Assembly (NCBI GenBank): GCA_040757715.1 | Contig: JBFLWS010000014.1 | Coordinates: forward strand, 26,214-90,213 | Reading direction: 5' to 3' | Source of the DNA: CAIMFV01 sp040757715 | Lineage (GTDB): Bacteria; Pseudomonadota; Alphaproteobacteria; Caulobacterales; Caulobacteraceae | DNA: 64,000 nt | Shown here: in pieces, positions 52,177 to 59,802 of the stretch | Position numbering within the stretch: position 1 is the first letter of the stretch | How the letters are laid out: the number at the start of each line of letters is the position of its first letter | Translations under genes and position numbers: made by a program | Notes under the pieces: generated by a model | The model's database searches: none | What the model was told of the DNA's origin: nothing | Seen by the model: only the letters and a program-made list of their open reading frames with translations

Positions 52177-52734
52177 TTAACTTGCGGCGATCAGGCGCGA
52201 GCTGGCGAGGCCGGCCAGAACCTGGGCGCGCTTCGCCCTCCACTCTTCGCGCAGGATGGCGAGGAGGACGACGTCACGATAGGCGCCGTGCTTCAGGGAA
52301 TGCCGGCGCAGATAACCCTCGCGCCGGAAACCGGCCGCAGCCTGGGCTTTCAACGCCGTCTCGTTCTCCGCCACCACCTCGGACCATACCTTCTGCAGGT
52401 CGTAGGTCTCAAAGGCCCGATCGAGGCCCAAGGCCTGGGCGGCGCGCCCGGCCCCTCGTCCGCGAGCCTCAGCGTCGCCGATGTACCAGCCCCACTGCGC
52501 GCGCTTCTGGGTGCTCTCCAGCCCCGAAAGATAAAGGAACCCGCAAGGCCGATCGTCGATGCAGATCACCCATCCCACCTGGTTCGGGTCGGCCCGGAAA
52601 TTAGCGAACCAGGCCTCATGACGCTCAAAGGCCGCGGGCGGGTTCTGATAGAGCCAATAGTCGACTTCCGGCTCCCGCCGCCATTCGAACAGGCGGTGGA
52701 TGTCGTCGTCTTCGAGGTCTCGGAGGTGAATCAT
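52177..52734 (-). CDS. GNAT acetyltransferase, PseH/FlmH-like
   Basis: The 185-residue protein has the GNAT layout: LRDLEDDDIHRLFEWRREPE, a cofactor loop region RGRGAGRAAQALGLDRAF and LKAQAAAGFRREGYLRRH. The pattern NETALKAQAAAGFRREG is common to PseH, the enzyme that N-acetylates the pseudaminic acid precursor used to glycosylate flagellin; FlmH is the Caulobacter counterpart. Location between a FlaEY-like gene and cheU supports a flagellin-modification role. A generic RimJ/RimL-type acetyltransferase cannot be excluded. Confidence 0.75.
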   Translation of the reverse strand: MIHLRDLEDDDIHRLFEWRREPEVDYWLYQNPPAAFERHEAWFANFRADPNQVGWVICIDDRPCGFLYLSGLESTQKRAQWGWYIGDAEARGRGAGRAAQALGLDRAFETYDLQKVWSEVVAENETALKAQAAAGFRREGYLRRHSLKHGAYRDVVLLAILREEWRAKRAQVLAGLASSRLIAAS

Positions 52735-52814
52735 GGCGGACCCCGCATTAGCGCCCTAATGCGACAGCTTGGCTAGAGTTGCGCAGCAATCAACTGCCGC
52801 CGCTGACAATGGCT

Positions 52815-53222
52815 CTAGAAAAAGTCGCAATGTCCCTCATCGTGAGGCGCCGGGACCCCGACGGCCACGTCCGGGCGCGACAGTCGCTGCGCCACAGCCG
52901 CCAACAACAGGAGATCGGCGGCGCTGCGGGTGTCCACACGCATGTCCGTCGCCATGGTGGACGCCAGCTCGCTGAGGAAGGTCGAGACTGCGCCGAGGCG
53001 CTGCACCAGCGAATCCAACGCCTGCGCATCCTCAAGCGCTTCGCGATTCAACGCGCCTGGCCGCTCCCGCATGAGCTGGCCGAACAGGCCCTGCAACGAG
53101 TCTGCGGCATCCCCAAGATCGGCCAATTCGGAAGCCACCGCCCGCATCACGTCCGCCACGGGAACGCCCATGTCGTGATCCTCGGTGGGCGCCGGCGCGC
53201 CGATGTTTGGGGAGATCGCCAT
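52815..53222 (-). CDS. CheU-like protein at the end of the che operon
   Basis: The 135-residue protein is mostly helical (VADVMRAVASELADLGDAADSLQGL, then LDSLVQRLGAVSTFLSELAS and RVDTRSAADLLLLAAVAQRLS). It is encoded one base past cheD, the position of cheU in the Caulobacter che operon. No catalytic motif is seen; it may bind another Che protein. The identification depends mainly on position. Start MAISPNIGAPAPTE at 53222 is the only in-frame ATG near cheD. Confidence 0.65.
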   Translation of the reverse strand: MAISPNIGAPAPTEDHDMGVPVADVMRAVASELADLGDAADSLQGLFGQLMRERPGALNREALEDAQALDSLVQRLGAVSTFLSELASTMATDMRVDTRSAADLLLLAAVAQRLSRPDVAVGVPAPHDEGHCDFF

Positions 53223-53223
53223 A

Positions 53224-53802
53224 TCAGAACAACTCCACTGCGCCGTCGCTGGGCGCCACGACCGGGGCCCGCACGCGAACCCGCTCCGACTGGAACACCG
53301 CGTCGTCCTGGCGTTCGACCAGAAGTTGCCGAACCCGGCCGGACACCGGCCAGAACTGGATGCGCCGGGCCTGATCGCCGCCGAGACTGCCGCCCGCATA
53401 CTTGATGCCTTCGCGCTCCAGGAAGCGCTCCGCAAAGGCCCCGTTCTTGCTGCCGACGTCGGTCAGGCCATCCACCATGCGCGCCCCGCCGAACAGCTTG
53501 GCTTCCAGGCGCTCGCGCCGGGCGCCCTGGGTCAGAAGGCCGTTCACCAGCATCTCCATGGCGTGCACGCCGCGGCGCATGGCGTCGGCGCGATCGTCCT
53601 CGCCGGGAAGGAGGAAGTGGTTCATGCCGCCGACCCCGGCCACCGGGTCGCGAATGCACGCGGCGACACAGCTGCCCAGCAGCGTGACCAGCACGGCGTT
53701 GGGGTCAGACGTGACCACGTGCTCGCCCTGCACCAGATGGATGCGTTTTTCAGGTGGCGAAGGCGGGTGATGGTGTCCGGACGCATGCGGTCCATGGCTC
53801 AT
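53224..53802 (-). CDS. cheD: chemoreceptor glutamine deamidase CheD
   Basis: It deamidates glutamines in chemoreceptors. The 192-residue protein has the active-site Cys in VTLLGSCVAACIRDP and His in GGMNHFLLPG, plus LEAKLFGGARMVDGL and FLEREGIKYAGGSLGG, typical of CheD. The N-terminus is His-rich (GPHASGHHHPPSPP). The ATG at 53802 overlaps the cheY stop codon (ATGA). It lies between the second cheY and the cheU-like gene. Confidence 0.93.
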   Translation of the reverse strand: MSHGPHASGHHHPPSPPEKRIHLVQGEHVVTSDPNAVLVTLLGSCVAACIRDPVAGVGGMNHFLLPGEDDRADAMRRGVHAMEMLVNGLLTQGARRERLEAKLFGGARMVDGLTDVGSKNGAFAERFLEREGIKYAGGSLGGDQARRIQFWPVSGRVRQLLVERQDDAVFQSERVRVRAPVVAPSDGAVELF

Positions 53803-54188
53803 GTCAGCGTCCCCACCACGGCTTCTATTTTTTGTTTCAAGGTCGCGACGGTGAACGGCTTGACCAGGTAGTTGTTGACCCCGAACTGAACCGCGCGCTT
53901 CACCAGATCTGCGTCGGCGCGCCCGGTGAGCATGATCACCCCGGTCTTGGCGATGGGCGGATGGGCGCGGATGGCCCGCAAGAGGCCGAGCCCGTCCAGC
54001 TTCGGCATGTTGTAGTCGGTGATCACCATGTGCACCGGGCGAGCGATGAGGGCTTGCAACGCCTCCTCGCCATCGGGAGCTTCGTCCACCTGGGTGATGC
54101 CGATCTGTTGCAGCCCGCTGCGCACCAGGGCGCGGATGGTCAGCTGGTCGTCGACCACTAGGAATTTGAGCGAAGCGGCGGCCGGCAT
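53799..54188 (-). CDS. chemotaxis response regulator CheY (second copy)
   Basis: This is a stand-alone receiver domain of 129 residues: FLVVDDQLTIRALVRSGL with the Asp pair, the phospho-acceptor Asp in VITDYNMPKLDG, Thr in GVIMLTGRADAD and Lys in NNYLVKPF. It should be phosphorylated by CheA and act on the flagellar motor or as a phosphate sink. Both ends overlap neighbours (cheB and cheD) by ATGA, so the genes are translationally coupled. It matches CheYII of the Caulobacter cluster by position. Confidence 0.9.
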   Translation of the reverse strand: MPAAASLKFLVVDDQLTIRALVRSGLQQIGITQVDEAPDGEEALQALIARPVHMVITDYNMPKLDGLGLLRAIRAHPPIAKTGVIMLTGRADADLVKRAVQFGVNNYLVKPFTVATLKQKIEAVVGTLT

Positions 54189-55231
54189 CAGTGCGTCTCC
54201 GTCCGATGAGCGTTGCAAAGCGAAAGGATGGTGGGCGCAATGCGCTCTAGCGGCGCCTGCCGTGTGGCCGCGCCGATTTCCACGGCGGCCTTGGGCATGC
54301 CATAGACCACGCAGGTGGCCTCATCCTGAGCAATGGTCTGGGCCCCGGCGTCGCGCATGGCCTTCAACCCCCGCGCGCCATCGCGCCCCATGCCGGTGAG
54401 GATCGCCCCCACAGCCTTGGCGCCGGCGCACTTGGCCACGGAATTGAACAGCACATCCACCGATGGTCGGTGCCCATTGACGGGCTCGGCGTCCACCAGA
54501 CGGCAGCGCAGATGGCCGTTGCCCGCGACCTCGAGGTGCGTCAGCCCGCCAGGGGCGAGATAGACGCGCCCCACTTCCAGCGTCGCACCGTCAGAGGCCT
54601 CGGCGACATGCGCCGCCGAGCTGCGGTTCATGCGCTCAGCGAAGCTCTTGGTGAAGGTCGCCGGCATGTGCTGGGTGATCACCGTGGGCGGGCAATTGGC
54701 GGGGAAGCGCGAAATGATGGTCAGCAGCGCTTCGACTCCTCCGGTGGAGGCGCCGATGGCGATGATCCGATCTTCCGGGGTGAAGCGCTCACCGGCGCTG
54801 GGCGGGGGGGCGGCGCGGCGCTCGCTCGACGCGCGCAGCTTGGCGCGGGCGGCGGCCTTCACCTTCTCAGCCAGCTCGGCGAATCCGCGAGCGCCGTCGT
54901 CGCCGTTGGGCTTCGCGACGCAATCCACCGCGCCGATCTCGAGCGCCTTGAGCGTGGCTTCAGCCCCGGCTTGGGTGAGGGTGGAGACCATCACCACCGG
55001 CGTCGGGCGCAGACGCATGATCTTTTCCAGGAATTCGAGGCCGTTCATGTTCGGCATCTCGATGTCCAGCGTCACCACGTCCGGGTCGAGCTTCTTGATC
55101 GCTTCGCGGGCCTGTAGGGGGTCGCCCGCCTCGCCCACCACTTCGATCTGCGGGTCGCCGCGCAGCATGGCGGCGATGAGGCTGCGCATGGTCGGACTGT
55201 CGTCGACAATGAGGGTGCGAACGCGGCTCAT
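54188..55231 (-). CDS. cheB: chemotaxis-specific protein-glutamate methylesterase CheB
   Basis: It demethylates chemoreceptors. The 347-residue protein has a receiver domain (LIVDDSPTMRSL; acceptor Asp56 in VTLDIEMPNMNG) and a methylesterase domain with the catalytic triad Ser in IGASTGGVEAL, His in ITQHMPATFT and Asp in GMGRDGARGL. It lies between cheR and the second cheY with 4-base overlaps. Phosphorylation by CheA activates the esterase. Confidence 0.96.
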   Translation of the reverse strand: MSRVRTLIVDDSPTMRSLIAAMLRGDPQIEVVGEAGDPLQAREAIKKLDPDVVTLDIEMPNMNGLEFLEKIMRLRPTPVVMVSTLTQAGAEATLKALEIGAVDCVAKPNGDDGARGFAELAEKVKAAARAKLRASSERRAAPPPSAGERFTPEDRIIAIGASTGGVEALLTIISRFPANCPPTVITQHMPATFTKSFAERMNRSSAAHVAEASDGATLEVGRVYLAPGGLTHLEVAGNGHLRCRLVDAEPVNGHRPSVDVLFNSVAKCAGAKAVGAILTGMGRDGARGLKAMRDAGAQTIAQDEATCVVYGMPKAAVEIGAATRQAPLERIAPTILSLCNAHRTETH

Positions 55232-56118
55232 GCGGCGTCTCCTCGAAGCTTGTAGGTCGTCAGCCCGTCCTGGACGATCTGGGTAAGGGACGAGGCCACC
55301 CGCTCGGAATGGCCGATATAAAGACGTCCGCCCGGGTTCAAGCGGCCGATCAGGCGTCGCCAGACCTCGGTCTGCGTGGACTCGTCGAAATAGATCACCA
55401 CGTTGCGGCAGAAGATGGCGTCAAAGCGCCCCTTCATGGGCCAATCGCCGATGAGGTTCAGCTCCTTCACCGACACCAGCTTGTGCATGGCCTCGCCCGC
55501 CACGTGGCCGCGCTCGCCGGCGCGATCGCCCGCCGCCGGCTCGAACCAGCGCCGCAGATAGTCCTGCGGCACGCCGTCGGTCTGTTCGAGGCTGTAATAG
55601 CCCTGGCGCGCGGTCTCCACCACGTTGGGATCGATGTCCGTGGCCAGAATCCGCACATCAAGGTCCGCCGCCTCCGGGCACAGATTCAGCACCGTCAGGG
55701 CCATGGAATAGGGCTCTTGCCCCGTGGAGCAGCCGGCCGACCACAGCCGCACGCGCCCACCACGCTTGGCGGCGTCGAGAAGGGGCGGCAGCACGTTCTT
55801 GGCCAGGTGCTCGAAGTGGTGCGGCTCGCGGAAGAAGCGGGTGACGTTGGTGGTCAGAGCCGCCAGCATGCGCTGGCGCTCGTCCACGCCTTCGGCGCTG
55901 GCCACCAGCGCGCAATAGTCGCGGAAGCTTTGCAGGCCCAAAGCTCGCAATCGTTTGGCTAAGCGCGAATAGACCAGCGTCGCCTTGCCTTCCGCGAGAG
56001 CGATGCCCGCATCGGCGTGCAACATGGCGGCGACCCGGCGGAAGTCTTCCGCCGTGAACAGGAACTCGCCTTCCACCAGCCTCTGCGACGAGGCGCTATG
56101 GTCAACCCGTGCGTTCAT
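55228..56118 (-). CDS. cheR: chemoreceptor methyltransferase CheR
   Basis: It methylates chemoreceptor glutamates with S-adenosylmethionine. The 296-residue protein has an N-terminal helical domain (FRRVAAMLHADAGIALAEGK) and a SAM-binding domain (RVRLWSAGCSTGQEPYSMA, then IFCRNVVIYFDESTQ). It ends with RVASSLTQIVQDGLTTYKL. Overlap with cheW upstream and cheB downstream places it in the operon. No C-terminal pentapeptide-binding tether is obvious. Confidence 0.95.
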   Translation of the reverse strand: MNARVDHSASSQRLVEGEFLFTAEDFRRVAAMLHADAGIALAEGKATLVYSRLAKRLRALGLQSFRDYCALVASAEGVDERQRMLAALTTNVTRFFREPHHFEHLAKNVLPPLLDAAKRGGRVRLWSAGCSTGQEPYSMALTVLNLCPEAADLDVRILATDIDPNVVETARQGYYSLEQTDGVPQDYLRRWFEPAAGDRAGERGHVAGEAMHKLVSVKELNLIGDWPMKGRFDAIFCRNVVIYFDESTQTEVWRRLIGRLNPGGRLYIGHSERVASSLTQIVQDGLTTYKLRGDAA

Positions 56119-56612
56119 GCGGCACGCATCTTCCCCGGTTCTGCGCCGATCAGGTCGGCGTCGTTGTTGGGCAGCACCCGGTCGAGGGAGATGAGGCTGA
56201 TCATGCGACCGTCGAGGGCGAGAATGCCCTTCACGAAGGTGCGCACGGTCTCACAGGCCACGTCCGGGGTCGGCTGCAAGGCGTCGTCGCCCACAGTGAT
56301 GATGTCGCAGACAGCGTCCACCAAGAGACCTACCTGCTGCTCGCCAATACGGGCGACGATGATCACATGGCGCGCCGTGGGCTCGGAAAGGCCAAGACCC
56401 AGGCGGCCCGCCAGGTCAATGATAGGCAGAACAGCACCGCGGAGGTTGATCACACCCTTCACAAAGGGCGGGGCCTGCGGCAACGGCGTCGCGGGCGCCC
56501 AGCCGCGGATTTCGCGGATGGACATGATATCCACACAGAATTCCTGATCGCCGATGCTGAACGCGATCAGTTCGCGGCGGTCGCCCAGATGGGTTCTCAG
56601 GGAATCACTCAT
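56115..56612 (-). CDS. cheW: chemotaxis coupling protein CheW
   Basis: The 165-residue adaptor links CheA to receptors. It has the CheW SH3-like fold signature: LIAFSIGDQEFCVDIMSIREI, then VKGVINLRGAVLPIIDLAGRLGL and VGLLVDAVCDIITVGDDAL. The start at 56612 (MSDSLRTH) is preceded by GGGGCA. It lies between cheA and cheR, with a 4-base overlap on cheR. Confidence 0.95.
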   Translation of the reverse strand: MSDSLRTHLGDRRELIAFSIGDQEFCVDIMSIREIRGWAPATPLPQAPPFVKGVINLRGAVLPIIDLAGRLGLGLSEPTARHVIIVARIGEQQVGLLVDAVCDIITVGDDALQPTPDVACETVRTFVKGILALDGRMISLISLDRVLPNNDADLIGAEPGKMRAA

Positions 56613-56630
56613 CGTCTGCCCCAAATCACC

Positions 56631-58889
56631 TCAACTCGCCTTCGCCAGAGCCAGGGGCTTGGAGAAGTCCATGTTAGAGACGTCCGATCGCCCGCCGTCG
56701 CGCCGGCCGGTGGCGATGATGGCGTCCACGTCCAAAATCAGAGCCACGCGGCCATCGCCGAGGATGGTGGCCGCGGCCACGCCCTCCACCGGGCGATAGT
56801 TGGCTTCAAGGCTCTTGATCACCACCTGGCGCTGGCCCTGGATGGCGTCGACCAAGAGCGCGGCGCGCGATCCGCCCTCGCCCTCCACCAACAGCGCCAC
56901 GCAGTCCGTGGCCCGCGGCGAGCTGGCGCGATAGCCGAGGCACTGGCCGATATCGATCAGCGGCACATGGCTGTCGCGGATGGCGATCACCGAGGCCGAG
57001 GGGCCGAGGCGACGCACATCGCTTTCACGCGGCTGCAGGCTTTCGACGATGGCGGTGAGCGGCGCCACCAGGGTCTGGCCCGCGCAGGTGACCACCATGC
57101 CGTCCAGCACGGCGAGCGTCAGCGGCAGGCTCATGGTGAAGGTCGAGCCAAGGCCCGGGCGCGAGCTGATATTGATCCGCCCGCCGAGCGCTTGGATGGA
57201 GCGGCGCACCACGTCCATACCCACGCCGCGGCCCGAAATGTCGGACACCTGATCGGCGGTGGAGAAGCCCGGCATGAAGATCAGGTTGTCGATCTCGTCG
57301 TCGCTGAGCTGCTGCTCCGGCGCGATCAGCCCCTTGTTCACGGCGATCTCGCGCACCTTCTTGCGATTGATGCCGCGGCCATCGTCCGTGACCTCGATGA
57401 CGATGCGACCGGATCGGTGCAGAGCCTGCAAACGCACCACGCCCTCGGCCGGCTTGCTCGCGGCGATGCGCTCCTCGGGCTGTTCCAGGCCATGATCGAT
57501 GGCGTTGCGGATCATGTGAGTGAGCGGATCGGACAGGCGCTCGATCACCGTCTTATCGACCTCGGTGCCCTCGCCTTCGGTGATCAGACGGACCTGCTTG
57601 CCAGTCATGCCGGCGATCTCGCGCACCAGACGCGGCATGCGCTGGAACACCGACTTCACCGGCTGGGCCCGGATGGCCATGACGCTGTCCTGAATCTCGC
57701 GGGTCAGCTGCTCCAGATCGTCGAGCCCCACCGCCACGGCCGAGGCGCGGGCAAGGCCGCACTCCGCCACGCGCTGAGTCAGCATGGCCTGATTGATGAC
57801 CAGCTCGCCCACCAGATCGATGAGGCGATCGACGCGCTCCAGGTCGACGCGGATGGTTTGGCCCACCGCCGCGCCGCCGCCGCCCGCGGCGGGTTCGGCC
57901 TTAGCGACCAATGGCGCCGCTGTGGGGGCGGGCGGGGGCGCGGCGCCAGCGTTGGGCACCACGGCTTCCTGAGCCTTCTTGATCAGGGCCTGCACGTCCA
58001 CAGTCGCCGCCGCCGGGGAAGCCTCGGCCAGCATCTCCTCGCACACCTCGGCGGTGGCCGCATCGGCGGCGCTGAGCTCGCCGTCGCGACGGATGTCGAG
58101 ATAGCAGTCGCCCTCCACGAACTCGAACACTTCGCGGATCTGCGCCTCAGCCACCTCGCTGGACACGGTGACGGTCCAGCCGAGATAGGCGTCTTCGGGG
58201 TTCAAGCGGTCGAGATTGGGCAGGCCGGAAGAATCCATGGCCACGCGGCATTCGCCAAGCCGCTCCAGCTCGCGCAGCAGCAGACCCGCCTCATTGGCCT
58301 TCGCATAGAGCGCGGCCTGCGGATAGAACTTCACCACCCAGGGCCGGGTTTCGGCGGGCGCAGCCCCCGGCTCGCCGCCCAGTGTCTCGCCCCCGTCCGA
58401 ATCGCCGATGTCGAGCGTCATGGGGGTAAATTCGAAGTCGCCGAAACCATCGTCCTCGACCGCAGGCCCGGCCGACGCCGGCGAGGCCGCGCTCACGCCG
58501 AGGCCGGCCAGAGCCGCAGCCATGGCCACCGTGCGCCCCTCGTCCACGCTGCCGCCATCTCGAGCGGCGCGCACATGGTCGGCCAGCACGTCGGCCGACA
58601 GGAGCATCACCTTCAGAATATCGGGCTCTGGCGCCAGGTCGCCCGAGCGCAGGCGATCCATCGCCGTCTCGAACACGTGGGCGAAGCGCACCAGGGCTTC
58701 CAGGGAGAAGGCGCCCGCGCCGCCCTTGATCGAGTGCACGGCGCGGAAAACCGCATTGACCGTGTCCGGATCAGCCTCGCCGGCCTCCAGGGCCAATAGC
58801 CCGGATTCAAGCTCGGCGAGCTGCTCCTCGCACTCTTGAAAGAAGGTGACCTTGATGGCCGCCAACGGATCGGACGCGGGACTAGTCAT
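56631..58889 (-). CDS. cheA: chemotaxis histidine kinase CheA
   Basis: The 752-residue kinase has the P1 histidine phosphotransfer domain with His52 in AVHSIKGGAGAF. A middle region with Ala/Glu-rich segments and a VVKFYPQAALYAKANEAG fold resembles alphaproteobacterial CheA P2. Next is the dimerisation helix (VDRLIDLVGELVINQAMLTQ), the ATPase domain with HMIRNAIDHG and DDGRGIN, and the CheW-like P5 domain at the C-terminus (AVLDGMVVTCAGQTLVAPLTAIVE). It should phosphorylate both CheYs and CheB of the same operon. Confidence 0.96.
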   Translation of the reverse strand: MTSPASDPLAAIKVTFFQECEEQLAELESGLLALEAGEADPDTVNAVFRAVHSIKGGAGAFSLEALVRFAHVFETAMDRLRSGDLAPEPDILKVMLLSADVLADHVRAARDGGSVDEGRTVAMAAALAGLGVSAASPASAGPAVEDDGFGDFEFTPMTLDIGDSDGGETLGGEPGAAPAETRPWVVKFYPQAALYAKANEAGLLLRELERLGECRVAMDSSGLPNLDRLNPEDAYLGWTVTVSSEVAEAQIREVFEFVEGDCYLDIRRDGELSAADAATAEVCEEMLAEASPAAATVDVQALIKKAQEAVVPNAGAAPPPAPTAAPLVAKAEPAAGGGGAAVGQTIRVDLERVDRLIDLVGELVINQAMLTQRVAECGLARASAVAVGLDDLEQLTREIQDSVMAIRAQPVKSVFQRMPRLVREIAGMTGKQVRLITEGEGTEVDKTVIERLSDPLTHMIRNAIDHGLEQPEERIAASKPAEGVVRLQALHRSGRIVIEVTDDGRGINRKKVREIAVNKGLIAPEQQLSDDEIDNLIFMPGFSTADQVSDISGRGVGMDVVRRSIQALGGRINISSRPGLGSTFTMSLPLTLAVLDGMVVTCAGQTLVAPLTAIVESLQPRESDVRRLGPSASVIAIRDSHVPLIDIGQCLGYRASSPRATDCVALLVEGEGGSRAALLVDAIQGQRQVVIKSLEANYRPVEGVAAATILGDGRVALILDVDAIIATGRRDGGRSDVSNMDFSKPLALAKAS

Positions 58890-58894
58890 GAGCG

Positions 58895-59260
58895 CTACGC
58901 CGCCACGCGGCGGATGGCGTCCACCAGCTTTTCAGGGTTGAACGGCTTGACGATCCAGCCGGTGGCGCCCGCGGCCCGCGCCCGCGCCTTTTTCTCGGCA
59001 TCGCTCTCGGTGGTGAGCACGAGGATGGGCGTCGCCCGGTGGCGCTGGTTGGCCCGCACCCCTTCGATGAAGCCGAAACCATCCATGCGCGGCATGTTGA
59101 TGTCGGTGATGATCACATCGGCATTGGCCGCATCGAGGGCTTCGAGCCCATCGATACCGTCCACAGCCTGCACCACCTTGAAGCCCGCCTCAGTGAGGGC
59201 GAGCATCAGCATGTCACGCATGGTGCGGCTGTCGTCCACGGTCAGCACGGTCTTGGTCAC
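58895..59260 (-). CDS. chemotaxis response regulator CheY (first copy)
   Basis: The 121-residue receiver has VLTVDDSRTMRDMLMLAL, phospho-acceptor Asp in VIITDINMPRMDG, Thr in ILVLTTESD and Lys in GWIVKPFNPEKL. It sits directly before cheA, as CheYI does in Caulobacter, and overlaps the STAS gene by 4 bp. It probably is the motor-binding CheY, although which copy binds FliM cannot be told from sequence. Confidence 0.92.
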   Translation of the reverse strand: MTKTVLTVDDSRTMRDMLMLALTEAGFKVVQAVDGIDGLEALDAANADVIITDINMPRMDGFGFIEGVRANQRHRATPILVLTTESDAEKKARARAAGATGWIVKPFNPEKLVDAIRRVAA

Positions 59261-59571
59261 GAGCGGGTCTCCGCAATGTCGGCCGCCTCGGCGCTGGCGG
59301 CGGGAAAGGGTTCGGCTCCGAAAGCAGCCAAAGCGTCGCTAAACGCCTCGGAAGGATTAGCGACGGCGAAAGGCGCGCCATCGTGTTCCCAAGTATTGCG
59401 CGCGGACATGAGCACCTGGAGCCCGAGGGCGCCCAGGCGTCGCACGCTCGACGCATCCAGAATCAAGGGTTGACCGCGATTGGCCAGGATCTCGTGGGCC
59501 AAGGGCCCGGCCGCGTTCAGATCCAAGACTTCCGGCAAGGCCATCGCCGTTCCGTTAGACCTCGGGTCCAT
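59257..59571 (-). CDS. STAS-domain protein (CheX position in the operon)
   Basis: This is the first gene of the che operon. It is a STAS domain of about 104 residues: VLDLNAAGPLAHEILANRGQ, LILDASSVRRLGALGLQVLMSA (conserved Ser in the loop) and PSEAFSDALAAFG. Caulobacter has a STAS protein named CheX here, before cheY. Its role is probably protein-protein signalling. The start MDPRSNG at 59571 is chosen for GGGGG before it; an ATG at 59595 is an alternative. Confidence 0.8.
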   Translation of the reverse strand: MDPRSNGTAMALPEVLDLNAAGPLAHEILANRGQPLILDASSVRRLGALGLQVLMSARNTWEHDGAPFAVANPSEAFSDALAAFGAEPFPAASAEAADIAETRS

Positions 59572-59802
59572 GCACACCCCCATTTGCTGGTTCATCCGAA
59601 CGACGATCCCCCCGGATGCCGGATTCCCGTCGTCCTCGCCACAATGGATGGCATGACTTTAAGAGACCGTTACGGTTGCCAAATTCTCACCTGCCCGCGG
59701 AGGAGGTCGCTCAAACACGGCGCCAAGACGCTCCCACAGCCGATCTCGCGGCGCAGGCCGAGGCTTCGAGGATCGCCCGGCTCAGCTCAGCTCAGGAGCG
59801 GC

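Noticed and set aside
56109..58799. Long open frame opposite cheA (896 residues)
   Set aside because: Histidine- and Ala-rich composition with no motif; antisense shadow of cheA and cheW.
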